Part shown: piece by piece, positions 33,980 to 44,400 of the stretch
Numbering within the stretch: position 1 is the first letter of the stretch
Layout: every line of letters starts with the position of its first letter
NCBI GenBank assembly: GCA_023078555.1
Contig: CM041204.1
Location: forward strand, 1,088,923-1,152,922
DNA from: Ulva prolifera
Taxonomy: Eukaryota; Chlorophyta; Ulvophyceae; Ulvales; Ulvaceae
Length of the DNA stretch: 64,000 nt
Direction: 5' to 3'
Notes under the pieces: generated by a model
The model's input: only the letters and a program-made list of their open reading frames with translations
The model's database searches: none
What the model was told of the DNA's origin: nothing
Program-made: the position numbers and the translations under genes

Positions 33980-34468
33980 ATGATGCCCCTGAAGACGAAG
34001 CCTAAAAGCCCCTGTCAATGCAAGATACATGGCAGATTCAAGGACAGTGGAGGTGCTGAAGCCCTGCAAGTCTTGAGGGAAGCTGGATACTGTGGCCTGG
34101 TGTGCACACAGTGGCCCCTCCACTCAGAGACACAGAAGCTACAGGGTAGGGTGATGGCATCAGTGCACAGGGGTAAGAAGAGAAGCAGACGTGGAGGACA
34201 GTATAGGGAGGGGTGCAACCTGAAGCTGGACCTAGTGTTGTCATCACCAGGTCCAGAGTGCACGTTGGTTGCTGTTGAGGTGCAAGGCAACAATCACACC
34301 AGATCTCGGGTGGTTAAAAGTGATCATGAGAAAACGATTGCATGTCTTGGTGCATGTATTACCGTGTATGGCTTGAGTGCAGATGAATGTATATGTGCTG
34401 TACAGCAAGGGCCATCTCGCTCTGCCAGTGGATTTGTTTCAGCTGTTGACAGTATAGCTTTAGAGATT
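33980..34468 (+). CDS. PD-(D/E)XK-like nuclease candidate of the direct-repeat element
   Basis: 163 codons from ATG 33980 to a phase-0 GTAAGC donor after 34468; the frame is open upstream to an ATGTGCAG acceptor at 33887, so a 5' exon may exist. The first residues hold a Cys/His cluster (CQCKIHG, preceded upstream by CGC). Around residues 82-118 is LKLDLVLSS ... LVAVEVQGNNHTRS ... SDHEKT, i.e. Asp, then beta-strand, then E-X-Q, followed by His and a helix with Lys. That matches the layout of restriction-like PD-(D/E)XK folds of the DUF559/Vsr sort. A basic stretch (RGKKRSRRGG) precedes it. If active it would nick or cut DNA, perhaps for mobility. The family call is from motif shape only. Confidence 0.5.
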
Positions 34469-34516
34469 GTAAGCGTGCTGGCATTGTTCACAACGTGCAT
34501 GTGGTTTGCCATGTGG

Positions 34517-35269
34517 TCACGCAATGTAGCAGCACACCATGAACCATCGTGGATTGAACTTGCCCGTCGTGAAGGCTTCCCATTCTTCCTTCGAGCTCTT
34601 GTTGTGATATGCCTCAATCGCGCTTGGCTGATTGCAGTACCGGTTGCGGACGATATCTTCCTTGTCAGCCTCAGATATGTCATCAAACCAGTATTTGAAC
34701 CCTTGGAACATTTTCTTCTCACCCTCTTCGTCGACAGCCCCATGCCTGGCTCCATGATAGGGATACCAAGCATAGGTGCCATACTGCTGGTGCACAGCAA
34801 TATACACGAGGATCAACGGGAGTGTCCCCACACTGGCGTTTTCCAACTTGGTGTTCCTGATGGGTTGTGGTGTGCCACGGCACCACAGGCCAGTGAGACC
34901 CTCCACCATTGCTGATGGGTCAACACTGAAGGCATCCACCCACCACTGGTTCATGCCATTGCTTGGGTCCCACCTGCACTCTCCTGTGATGTTTGGCATG
35001 CAGCTGTCATCAACACCTGCCTGCTGCTCTTGCCCTTTCTTCCTCTTGTTGTCTTGGGTTGGGGGCTCTTCAGCCACTGGCTCTACAGTCACTGCATTAA
35101 ACTGCATTGGGCTTTGGCCTAAAACTTGGCGAGCACACTCCTGCACCTCGATCATACTCGGGTCATTGCAGCTTATATGGGCTAACAACTCACATGAGGG
35201 GGGGAGCATGCATTGCAGGCAGTGCCCTATGTGGGGGCATGCATAGCAGGAGGTGCAGATCAGACACAC
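34517..35269 (-). CDS. Unknown Cys-rich protein or exon of the direct-repeat element
   Basis: 250 codons to TGA at 34517. It starts with a cysteine cluster (MCLICTSCYACPHIGHCLQC) that could bind zinc, followed by a Lys/Gln-rich linker and a Trp/Tyr-rich C-terminal region (NQWWVDAFSVDPSAM; FKYWFDDISEADKEDI). Its 5' end lies inside the first unit of the 317-bp satellite, so the true upstream exon may be at 37191-37973. It ends 47 bp from the convergent nuclease exon. No family recognised. Confidence 0.5.
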   Translation of the reverse strand: MCLICTSCYACPHIGHCLQCMLPPSCELLAHISCNDPSMIEVQECARQVLGQSPMQFNAVTVEPVAEEPPTQDNKRKKGQEQQAGVDDSCMPNITGECRWDPSNGMNQWWVDAFSVDPSAMVEGLTGLWCRGTPQPIRNTKLENASVGTLPLILVYIAVHQQYGTYAWYPYHGARHGAVDEEGEKKMFQGFKYWFDDISEADKEDIVRNRYCNQPSAIEAYHNKSSKEEWEAFTTGKFNPRWFMVCCYIA

Positions 35270-37139
35270 TGGCTATGCAGATGATGCTGAAACTTGGTAC
35301 ACAGTATGACCATAACGTTGGCTGCTGTATGTTCTGAGATGAGCCTCATTGGAGCTCTGGTGCACTAGATGCACATGCCAACAGGGTGGTCTGTGCATTG
35401 GTCACACCAGGTGCTCTGATGCTCTTTTGACTCTCAAACTTCGTAACTCTACACTACAGCTCAATATGCCCATGGTGTAGAAGATTCAGCGTCGTGCAGT
35501 GAGTGGGGCATGGTCTAGTCCATGTGCAGGTGGCTGCTGGTGTGTTTGCATTGGCATGCATAGCAGGAGGTGCAGATCAGACACACTGGCTATGCAGATG
35601 ATGCTGAAACTTGGTACACAGTATAACCATAAAGTTGGCTGCTGTATGTTCTGAGATGAGCCTCATTGGAGCTCTGGTGCACTAGATGCATATGCCAACA
35701 GGGTGGTCTGTGCATTGGTCACACCACATGCTCTGATGCTCTTTTGACTCTCAAACTTCGTACCTCTACACTACAGGTCAATATGCCCATGGTGTAGAAG
35801 ATTCAGCGTCGTGCAGTGAGTGGGGCATGGTCTAGTCCATGTGCAGGTGGCTGCTGGTGTGTTTGCATTGGCATGCATAGCAGGAGGTGCAGATCAGACA
35901 CACTGGCTATGCAGATGATGCTGAAACTTGGTACACAGTATAATCATGAAGTTGGCTGCTGTATGTTCTGAGATGAGCCTCATTGGAGCTCTGGTGCACT
36001 AGATGCATATGCCAACAGGGTGGTCTGTGCATTGGTCACACCACATGCTCTGATGCTCTTTTGACTCTCAAACTTCGTACCTCTACACTACAGGTCAATA
36101 TGCCCATGGTGTAGAAGATTCAGCGTCGTGCAGTGAGTGGGGCATGGTCTAGTCCATGTGCAGGTGGCTGCTGGTGTGTTTGCATTGGCATGCATAGCAG
36201 GAGGTGCAGATCAGACACACTGGCTATGTAGATGATGCTGAAACTTGGTACACAGTATAACCATAAAGTTGGCTGCTGTATGTTCTGAGATGAGCCTCAT
36301 TGGAGCTCTGGTGCACTAGATGCACATGCCAACAGGGTGGTCTGTGCATTGGTCACACCACATGCTCTGATGCTCTTTTGACTCTCAAACTTCGTAACTC
36401 TACACTACAGGTCAATATGCCCATGGTGTAGAAGATTCAGCGTCGTGCAGTGAGTGGGGCATGGTCTAGTCCATGTGCAGGTGGCTGCTGGTGTGTTTGC
36501 ATTGGCATGCATAGCAGGAGGTGCAGATCAGACACACTGGCTATGCAGATGATGCTGAAACTTGGTACACAGTATAACCATAAAGTTGGCTGCTGTATGT
36601 TCTGAGATGAGCCTCATTGGAGCTCTGGTGCACTAGATGCACATGCCAACAGGGTGGTCTGTGCATTGGTCACACCACATGCTCTGATGCTCTTTTGACT
36701 CTCAAACTTCGTAACTCTACACTACAGGTCAATATGCCCATGGTGTAGAAGATTCAGCGTCGTGCAGTGAGTGGGGCATGGTCTAGTCCATGTGCAGGTG
36801 GCTGCTGGTGTGTTTGCATTGGCATGCATAGCAGGAGGTGCAGATCAGACACACTGGCTATGCAGATGATGCTGAAACTTGGTACACAGTATAACCATAA
36901 AGTTGGCTGCTGTATGTTCTGAGATGAGCCTCATTGGAGCTCTGGTGCACTAGATGCACTTGCCAACAGGGTGGTCTGTGCATTGGTCACACCAGGTGCT
37001 CTGATGCTCTTTTGACTCCCAAACTTCGTAACTCTACACTACAGGTCAATATGCCCATGGTGTAGAAGATTCAGCGTCGTGCAGTGTGTGGGGCATGGTC
37101 TGGTCCATGTGCAGGTGGCTGTGGGTGTGCTTTGCATTG
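35237..37139. repeat. 317-bp tandem satellite, six units
   Basis: GCATGCATAGCAGGAGGTGC recurs at 35237, 35554, 35871, 36188, 36505 and 36822, with a degenerate continuation near 37138; period 317 bp. Units differ at a few bases. The first unit overlaps the 5' end of the ORF at 35269, so the array seems to have grown from an exon/intron edge. No ORF spans the array. Confidence 0.97.
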
Positions 37140-37190
37140 GCATGCATGGCTTGGTGTGCTTTGTGCCAATTCCACTATATTGCAACGGCG

Positions 37191-37973
37191 TCAAGTACAC
37201 ATTCCAGATAAAATGGGACACACTCGGACGTTCTCATCGTTCCTGACTTTCTTCATCCTGATCTTGACCACCATGAGTTTGGGTTCATGCTCTTGTAGTT
37301 GCAGCCACAGTCCCCTCATAGTCTTGCAGCTCAGCTTGTCAAACTCTGCAGCAAATGCTTCTGTCCTCCTTGCACGAAGGTCGTGTAGGTTCCTGTAGAG
37401 GCATTTATTGCCAGCTGCATCTGGATACCCTGCCATGATGAGTTCAAGAATGTTTTGTAGGTGGGGGTGGTTCTTGGCATGTTTGTACCCCTTCACATGA
37501 GGGGGGGCATCCACCACACTGCCTGTCCTGAGCAGCCTTAATGTCCATGTCTTGGCTGCTTCTTTCACGGTGTCACGGTCCAACTCGTGTATTTTTGCAT
37601 TGGTCTCCTTCACCTCATGCCTGCCATTTTCTGTCTCTCTGACCAAATCCAATAATTTATCATATATTGGCTTCCATCGTTGCCGATTGCCTTTCGGCCA
37701 ATCCTTCCCGGAACTGTTTTTGAGCTGCAGTCTCTCGGCAGCTGTCATCTGGTTCATCAAGAATGCTGCCATCACCGCTCTCGTGTGGCGGGACCACCTT
37801 GCATGCGGATGGGCGCCCGCCACTGGTTCGTCACCGTCTAAATCCTCCGCCACAGCTTCGTCCAAATCACTACCAGATGAGTCCGCTGCGCCGCAGTCAG
37901 GTTCACCGTCTGTGCTCTCCCGCCCGCTGCACCGCAAGACAGTATGCAACCTGCCACCGGAACATCCGCACAT
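37191..37973 (-). CDS. Unknown 260-residue protein or 5' exon of the direct-repeat element
   Basis: ATG at 37973, TGA at 37191. Acidic N-terminal half (DSSGSDLDEAVAEDLDGDE), then a basic helical region (MTAAERLQLKNSSGKDWPKG; RQRWKPIYDKLLDLV) and C-terminal helices (LYRNLHDLRARRTEAF). The layout resembles a DNA-binding N-terminal region but no domain is recognised. It begins about 270 bp inside the right terminal repeat, consistent with transcription starting in that repeat and running leftwards, possibly splicing over the satellite to 35269. Confidence 0.5.
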   Translation of the reverse strand: MCGCSGGRLHTVLRCSGRESTDGEPDCGAADSSGSDLDEAVAEDLDGDEPVAGAHPHARWSRHTRAVMAAFLMNQMTAAERLQLKNSSGKDWPKGNRQRWKPIYDKLLDLVRETENGRHEVKETNAKIHELDRDTVKEAAKTWTLRLLRTGSVVDAPPHVKGYKHAKNHPHLQNILELIMAGYPDAAGNKCLYRNLHDLRARRTEAFAAEFDKLSCKTMRGLWLQLQEHEPKLMVVKIRMKKVRNDENVRVCPILSGMCT

Positions 37974-38240
37974 ACACGTCGGACAGACTGCTCGCCACGA
38001 AGATCACCGTGAGTGAACGCTCAGATTAACACTTGCTGTCTAAAACGCGAATCGCCTGCTCAGACGTACCTGTCCATGTCGTCGTCCGTGTGGTGACTCA
38101 TCGCAGCGCTCGAGCAGCCTACCGTTCAAAGCACACAGGTCGTTTCTGGCGCAGACACAAGTTGCGTACCAGTCTAAGTCATATTTATAATTACAAGGGA
38201 GGTTCTGCGCGCACATTCATCACACCACACGAATACGGTT

Positions 38241-38927
38241 CAGTAGGTGCACGAAAGTGTTCCTAGCCTAGAACGAACATTCAGATCCGGATGTATTGTG
38301 CATTGCAAGCGAATCGCGGCTCGCTGCGATTCAGCGTATAGCAAGAACAGACCCATGCACGTACAAATCAGGGCAGCAACCCGCTGCAGCTGCGCGCCAT
38401 TGCCAACGGTCAAATGAATCAGCAGAGGCAAAAACAGCCACCTCTCCCTGGCATGCGGTCAGCGAGCGCCAGGCAGTGAGCTGTTGCGTGCACATGGGTA
38501 TTGGCGAGCTGATGCTATCTGGGCTTGGAAGCGGGTGAATTGGACAGCTTGGTGGTCATTGTGGTTGCGTATCAAGTTCAGTGCCGCGGCGTCGCGGGGT
38601 CACCGAGCCCGACATGTTCGGATGGCAGCACCAAGAAGCCAAGCCCGACGCAACAGATTGCTACAGATGAGCGCCGTGTCGCGAGCTGGAAGGCTGCTGT
38701 TTTTGATAGGCTTCGATATGCTCGTCAAGCGTTCAGAAGATGTGCCTGTCGCGCGCTTGATGGAAACAGTGATTGCGAAAGCTTTGACACAGACGACCGC
38801 ACGAGTAGCTGCTGTCAAGTCTTTGTAACCCTCCTGGTGATCGGTGGCGGCGGCCGGCAACGCTGTCTATGTTAAAAAGCGATTCTCCTGGGGGGCCTAG
38901 GCTTGGAACACTAACGAATTGGCACAG
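38241..38927. repeat. Right terminal direct repeat (687 bp)
   Basis: Partner of 31918-32604; followed at 38928 by TSD GAGC and then CTCACATTC, the sequence that continues the interrupted intergenic region. Confidence 0.95.
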
Positions 38928-39576
38928 GAGCCTCACATTCGCAGTTGAGTCATGATATTGCCGACGCTAGCTGCGAACACCGAGTCGGGGACCAACCTGT
39001 ATTAATTTACGCACTGTTATGTACATATCAGCCCGAGATGCACGGTATGTAGCGTAAACATTACACGGCTAGTCTGGCAGTGTTGAAGACAAGTCTTGGA
39101 CGAGTGTCTCGGCGGCACAGTCTACGTCGGCTTTCACTCGTCGTTGACTGTTCACAGCGAAGGCAACGGGCATAGAAACCCATAGCAAAGGTCAAGTGCC
39201 GAATGCATGATTTCAGGTTCCTCTACAGGTGCATCCGTTCATGTTGACAATTCTAGCGACCTCGAGAGCCATGGGCAGGTCCAGACTCTGACTCTAGGCA
39301 CCCAGCGCAGGTCTGCGACCATCGCGCTTCCTCAGAAATACTATAGTACAAGGCGAGCGTCAGCGCATTCTATGCTACGAGCATTGGAAATCATTCCCGT
39401 GTCTGGTGCACTGGCGATGTGCCGGAATTGCGAGAACCAACAGCACGCAAAGGACCCGGATGTGATCGAGAGACACGTTACAAGCTAGCACTGCGCACAT
39501 TGCGAATGTTTTCCTCTCTCCATCGCGAGCTCTATACAGCTTGAATAGCGTATATGCCTCTCTGATGATCAGCTGA

Positions 39577-40065
39577 ATGGCACTGTCTGCGCCAGAGGGC
39601 AGCAGCTCCATGCTCCAGAGCTTGAGCAGCCAACTTGACCCTTGGCGACGCCGAAACTGAGAAGTCTGCGCCGTGTATCGCCCAGGCAGTGATGAGCCTT
39701 TCAGCAAAACGCTGCTGTACACGCGTTATACATCGCTGTCGATCCTTCCCACGTTTGTCAAAGCCGAGACAAGAGCTCGATTGGACTGGCAGTCCACAGT
39801 TGGAGACTCTGCAGACAGACTTACAACGGCAGAGATGTATGGTGAATTTTTGTTTCTCCATCTACAATTACCAGGATGCCGTTTGGTACTCCTTTCCAGA
39901 CCCATGGCGGGCGACGGTAGCACACGGTGTGGCTACAGGCTACATTCGCGAATGATCATTGCTGAACCGGTCGTTGCGGGCAGCATCCTGTGCGCCATGA
40001 CCCCCACCCAGACAGACGCGTTTGGATCGGCCACGCATCTCATGCAAGCCTTCAGAACGCACTGA
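39577..40065 (+). pseudogene. 163-codon frame with a TGA stop; sister copy at 56828
   Basis: ATG 39577 to TGA 40063-40065, the same length as 56828-57316, but interrupted here by TGA at 39658-39660 where the sister copy has TGC. No domain recognised (FLFLHLQLPGCRLVLL is hydrophobic). It could be a decayed gene or a chance frame in duplicated DNA. Confidence 0.35.
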
Positions 40066-41248
40066 CTCAGCGATGGCATTTTTTGCCGCGTGTCACCAAC
40101 CCCCGCATGCGTATGCCTAGGCAGGAAGCTTCCACGGCCATGTCTGCAGAGCCATGAAACGCCCTGAATAAGGGCTATAGCCCATGTTCAGTGCACTTGC
40201 TCAGTCAACATCTGCGTTGCGCCGGTTCGATGTGGTACTGTCTCAAGTTTCTGCGAAGCTGCCGTGTGGGCGCTAGTGCTGTGCTGCACGGGGTGGCGTT
40301 GGTGTACAAGTGCCGCATCATGAGGCTGCTATGTGGGAGCAGCTCTGCATGTTGTGGCGGTGTTGTGGGGCCCGGGGACGGAGGGTTTCGGGCACGGACG
40401 GCCCTTCGCGCTGCCCTTGACCAGCACCACCTCGTGCGCAGCTTCAGAGCACCACGTCTACACTCATCGCTCAGATTATTCTGGCTGAAAGGCTTGCTCG
40501 CAGCGCGGGCCTGCCCAAGCCGCACCTGTGAGACGTCGACGTCTCGCCTGGATCCAGGCCACCCGGATTCCGGATCCAATCCAGGCCCTTGACGGCAGCA
40601 AGCGCTGCTTCCGCCCGCGAGCATAGCAGAGGCCGTCTCCTTCCCTAGCAACGCAGCACACGGCACGCCATTTGGGGGCACACAAACTTACTGCTGTGGG
40701 ACGGTGCTTGGCCAGCCCGGCCACCTTTGCACTTGCAATGGGGGTTCCTTGGGAGTGAGCCGCAGTCTGAGATGCTAGCTTGCATGCGGACATGTCTTTG
40801 CGGAGAACCAGGAGTGCGCAGGCAGCGTTAGCAGCCAGCTGTGTATGGGCGAGTAACGGAGTCGGCTTGCTTGTGCCGCTTTTCTGTTCTTGTCATGCGC
40901 AAATCTCCCGCGGTCGTACCTGCCCCTCTGACTTTGTCCAAGTGACAGCTTTATCTTGCTGTATTGCAGTATATCAGGTCCGCCCCTGAAACGCGATCAC
41001 AGCATCACACCCATGTGATGGCACGTTATGTGCCCGTTACATCGGTTGGCTGCGATCTTGGTTGTTGCAATCCATACACGCCAAAATGTGTGGTCCTTGA
41101 TGAACACAAGGACCAGAGGCGAGGAGGCAGGTGGAACCACAAAGACACCGAGTAGCTCAAGGAAAGGCCACCAACACAGCACAACGCACCCAAGTCAATG
41201 TCAGGTGCCCACACAAAAAGCCCACCTGCCCAACAAAGACACTCAGCT

Positions 41249-41276
41249 CCCCCCCCCCCCCCCCCCCCCCCCCCCC
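41249..41276. repeat. Poly(C) tract, 28 bases
   Basis: Uninterrupted C run about 150 bp downstream of the kinase copy 2 stop codon; G-rich on the transcribed-sense strand. The sister tract at 58508 has 39 bases. Confidence 0.99.
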
Positions 41277-41422
41277 GCGCACGAGCAGAAACCAAGGCAG
41301 AGCCACTGCACACACCATGATTCACACAAAGCACAGCCCCCAATCAAGTTTCCCATTAATGCAAGTAGTGAGGGACATGGTAGCTGAAGGAGGTGACGCA
41401 AACCCGGCTCATACCATCACAG

Positions 41423-44400
41423 CTAGATCAGATCAGGTGCGCGATTCACATTCGTGCGCACGGCGGTAACACCCCCTCCAGCCTCAACAGCAATGCCTCT
41501 GTTCGTCTCCACTGCGAAGTCCTCGGCAGACAGGGTTGAGCCTGCGCCGGTGACGAGCACCGCGTGGTCTCGGAAGTCAGCGTCATGCCGCGAGAGAGAC
41601 ATGGTGGCCGTCGTGTGGCGCACAGTAGCAGTGGCACCGCCGCTCACCACGAGCATGCAGTCGTGCAGGGCCACACGCTCCAGCACAACGCGGCAGTGGC
41701 GGCTGTGGCAGAACAGCATCCCCCCTGCAACACACCAAGCAGCTCATATGTATGCTCAGATGAAGGTTCTGTGAGTTGGCCGCTATCCTGGCCATCACAC
41801 TCCATGCGCATGCGAACTCGTTGTTGTAGGGAGCCTTCAGGGAACTCATGCATACGCCAATACGATGATCTGGTGCCACAATCCATTGTCGTGGTGCCCA
41901 TGTGACTGGAATGTTTAACTAGTCACAACATCGCGCCGGCAGCGGACCGCGGGAGGCGCGCCGGCACTGTGAGCATGCATGTGCCTTACCCTGGATTTCG
42001 ACGTCGTTGAGCACGGTGTCGCTTGATCCCCCAAGAAAGAGAACCCCGTTCTGGTCCAGCTGCAGGCGGACATTGGAGACTGTCGCGCCGCCCTGTGCCA
42101 GAATCCCCGCCTTGTGAACCCTCAAACTCCCATCCTTCGCCCCGAGAGCCGAGGCCACTGCGTGCAATGCTATGCGGCCGAGACTAGTGTGGAGGTCGGA
42201 AGATAGCTTCTGCTTCCCAGCTCGTGGACCGTAGGTTGAAGTATTCGGGAAGGAGAAGATTCGGCCCGGGTGGTTCTTCGAGAGCCGGGCCACGAGGTGC
42301 GCCAGCGTCTCGATGCCCGTGATGTCCTGGACATGCATGCATGCACGTATGCGTTGTAGCTAGAGAGTGCATGCGCGTAGACATGCGCAGCAGGATCTCA
42401 TCTGAGTCAGCGTTCATTCACGCACAGCTGGCGGAGTCCAGCAAGAGCGTGTCCTCATGCGCATGTGCTGCGATCACACGCATGCGGCAGCGCCTTGGCC
42501 GTCACTGACAGTGGACACAGTCGACGTCAGGTATGCTGCTGAGCTTTATACGAGAGAGTGAACGGAAGAAGACAAACACCAAAACCAGATCTGTATACGA
42601 ATACGCGACCAGGGAACGCGCCACACGTACTTCGCAGCGTACGCCTGTCTGGCCCCGGGGTGCCGCAGGCTACCATCACGATGTCCGCAATTCACTGGCA
42701 GGCGAGAACAGTGGCAGTGTCTCAAAGCTGCTGGCGTGGAACCTATCTACGTGGAACCACCTGACCCTTTCATCAAATCTTTTATAAGCTTAGATTAATT
42801 AATCTAGGTATACGTATTGTGGTCCTGTGAGTGCCACACACTGCAGCTGCAGGGAGATGCACTGTTGAATCATACCTCCAGTTGATCACCAGGCCAATTC
42901 GTATCTCCTGGAGCACGCAGTAGCGATGGGGATGATGCAGAGGCGGTCGCCGCGCCGCCCGGAGCGTATGTTGGCTTCGGCAGGGGCCGCAGCGCGTCCA
43001 GGTCAGCATGGCCGCGTGCAGGGGCGGAAAGCCGTGAGGGTGCCGGTAATGAGGCCTGCCGGGTCCAAGCGGGCACGTCGGCCAAAGTTTCAGGCGCGGG
43101 GCCGGGAGAGGGGAGGAACCGCAGCGAGCCGTCGGTCGTGGCGCTGCGTTGCATCGGCACCGCAGTGTCTGCATGCATGGACAAATTGTCACCACGGCTT
43201 TGAGCTTCACGCAAGCACCTGAACTTCATGCTGGCCGGCGGCTGGCATGCAGTTCCGGGTGGCCAGTGGCCTGCCGGACGCAGCTGTGAAACTGTCGCGG
43301 ACCGCCCCTATCCCTAGGGCCCCCCCCCCCCCCCCCCCCCCCCAGCGACAGCCAAAAGCTGTCATCATGATTTGCTGTCACTTCTAAAACATGCATACCC
43401 AGCTTGCAGTCAGCGTGTGCCCATACTGCCATCAATATGATATTATGGCCGCAGAGCAAACATGTTCACTGCAAGCACATACCGAAGGCATGTACAGCAC
43501 TGGCCATAGAGCAGCACGAGCTATAGCGCAGCCAAGCCAGATCGCCCTGTGCAACCACTTGCAAATGGTCAATTCTGCACAGTGCAGCTGCCTGGCATGG
43601 CCGTGAGCCAATGAGACAATCCATGTTCCATGTCCTTGACTGCGATATGACATGTAGCCCTGACAATACAAGGGAGCGAATCGATGCGGAGGTGCAGGCC
43701 TAGGTTGAAATCGCCGAGCACACCATGCGAGCCGTGGACTTGCATCCAGTCTCCGATGAGCGTTGCGCCCTCTTCCACGGCAATCCCCACAGCGGCCAGG
43801 ATGTGGGCATCTGCCACATGCAGGTTGGAGACCATCCCTGTGACCACCACCGCGTGGTCGCTGAGAATGCATGTCCCCGAGTGCTGCGCCTGCGTGGCGT
43901 GCAGCTCGGCCGTGGCCCCGCCATGCACAATGAGCTGGCAGTGGTCCAGAGTGACGTGGTGCAGAGCGAGGCGGCAGTTGGGGCCCCCGCAGATGATGAC
44001 GCCCCCTGCAACATACGTACAGCTGACAGCATGACCCAAGCTTTGGCCATCAATAGGAGTGGCTTGAATGCAGGCTGACGCAGGTCAACGCCATCGTGTC
44101 TGGGTCGATGTCACAGTCAGCTTAGGGAGAGAGCAAACAACAGCATGTACATACATAGCTCTAAGGCCGGTAAATTCATAGCACATGCATGTCCATGCAC
44201 TAGCGTGACACAGGGCAGTAGCTTCAATGGCTCGTGCCTTGAATAACACAGTTTTTGAAGACCGTGTCGCTTGTCCCCTCAAGAATGATGGCACCAGATT
44301 GGCCGAGCTGCAGGCACGCGTTGTCCACCGTCGCGCCGCCCCTGTCCAGCACCACGCCCACCCGCAGCCCCGGCGAAACGCGTTCACGCTCGCTGCGGCC

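Larger units (their letters stand above)
31918..38927 (-). mobile_element. 7.0-kb element with 687-bp terminal direct repeats and no visible reverse transcriptase
   Basis: The terminal repeats 31918-32604 and 38241-38927 are equal in length and differ at one base by eye. A 4-bp TSD and an empty paralogous site show it inserted as a unit. The ends are CAGTAGGTGC...GGCACAG, not TG...CA; I find no PBS or polypurine tract and no RT, integrase, protease or RNase H. The interior has three minus-strand ORFs and one plus-strand exon with a nuclease-like signature, plus a 317-bp satellite. It may be a non-autonomous LTR-like element that captured genes, or an unfamiliar class. Confidence 0.75.
38932..41422. 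repeat. Intergenic block downstream of kinase copy 2, duplicated downstream of copy 3
   Basis: Matches 56181-58695 at roughly 97% by eye. Holds a plus-strand 163-codon frame (separate entry), other short conserved ORFs without domains (40191-40592, 40964-41155) and a poly(C) tract. No splice-supported gene. Confidence 0.85.

Noticed and set aside
31918-38927. Calling the direct-repeat element a standard LTR retrotransposon
   Set aside because: No TG...CA ends, PBS, polypurine tract, RT, RNase H, integrase or protease could be read inside; the structure alone is not enough.
42876-43168. Ankyrin repeat suggested by the reading GFPPLHAAM in the linker exon
   Set aside because: That reading is in the frame excluded by exon phase; the phase-consistent frame is a Pro/Ala-rich linker.
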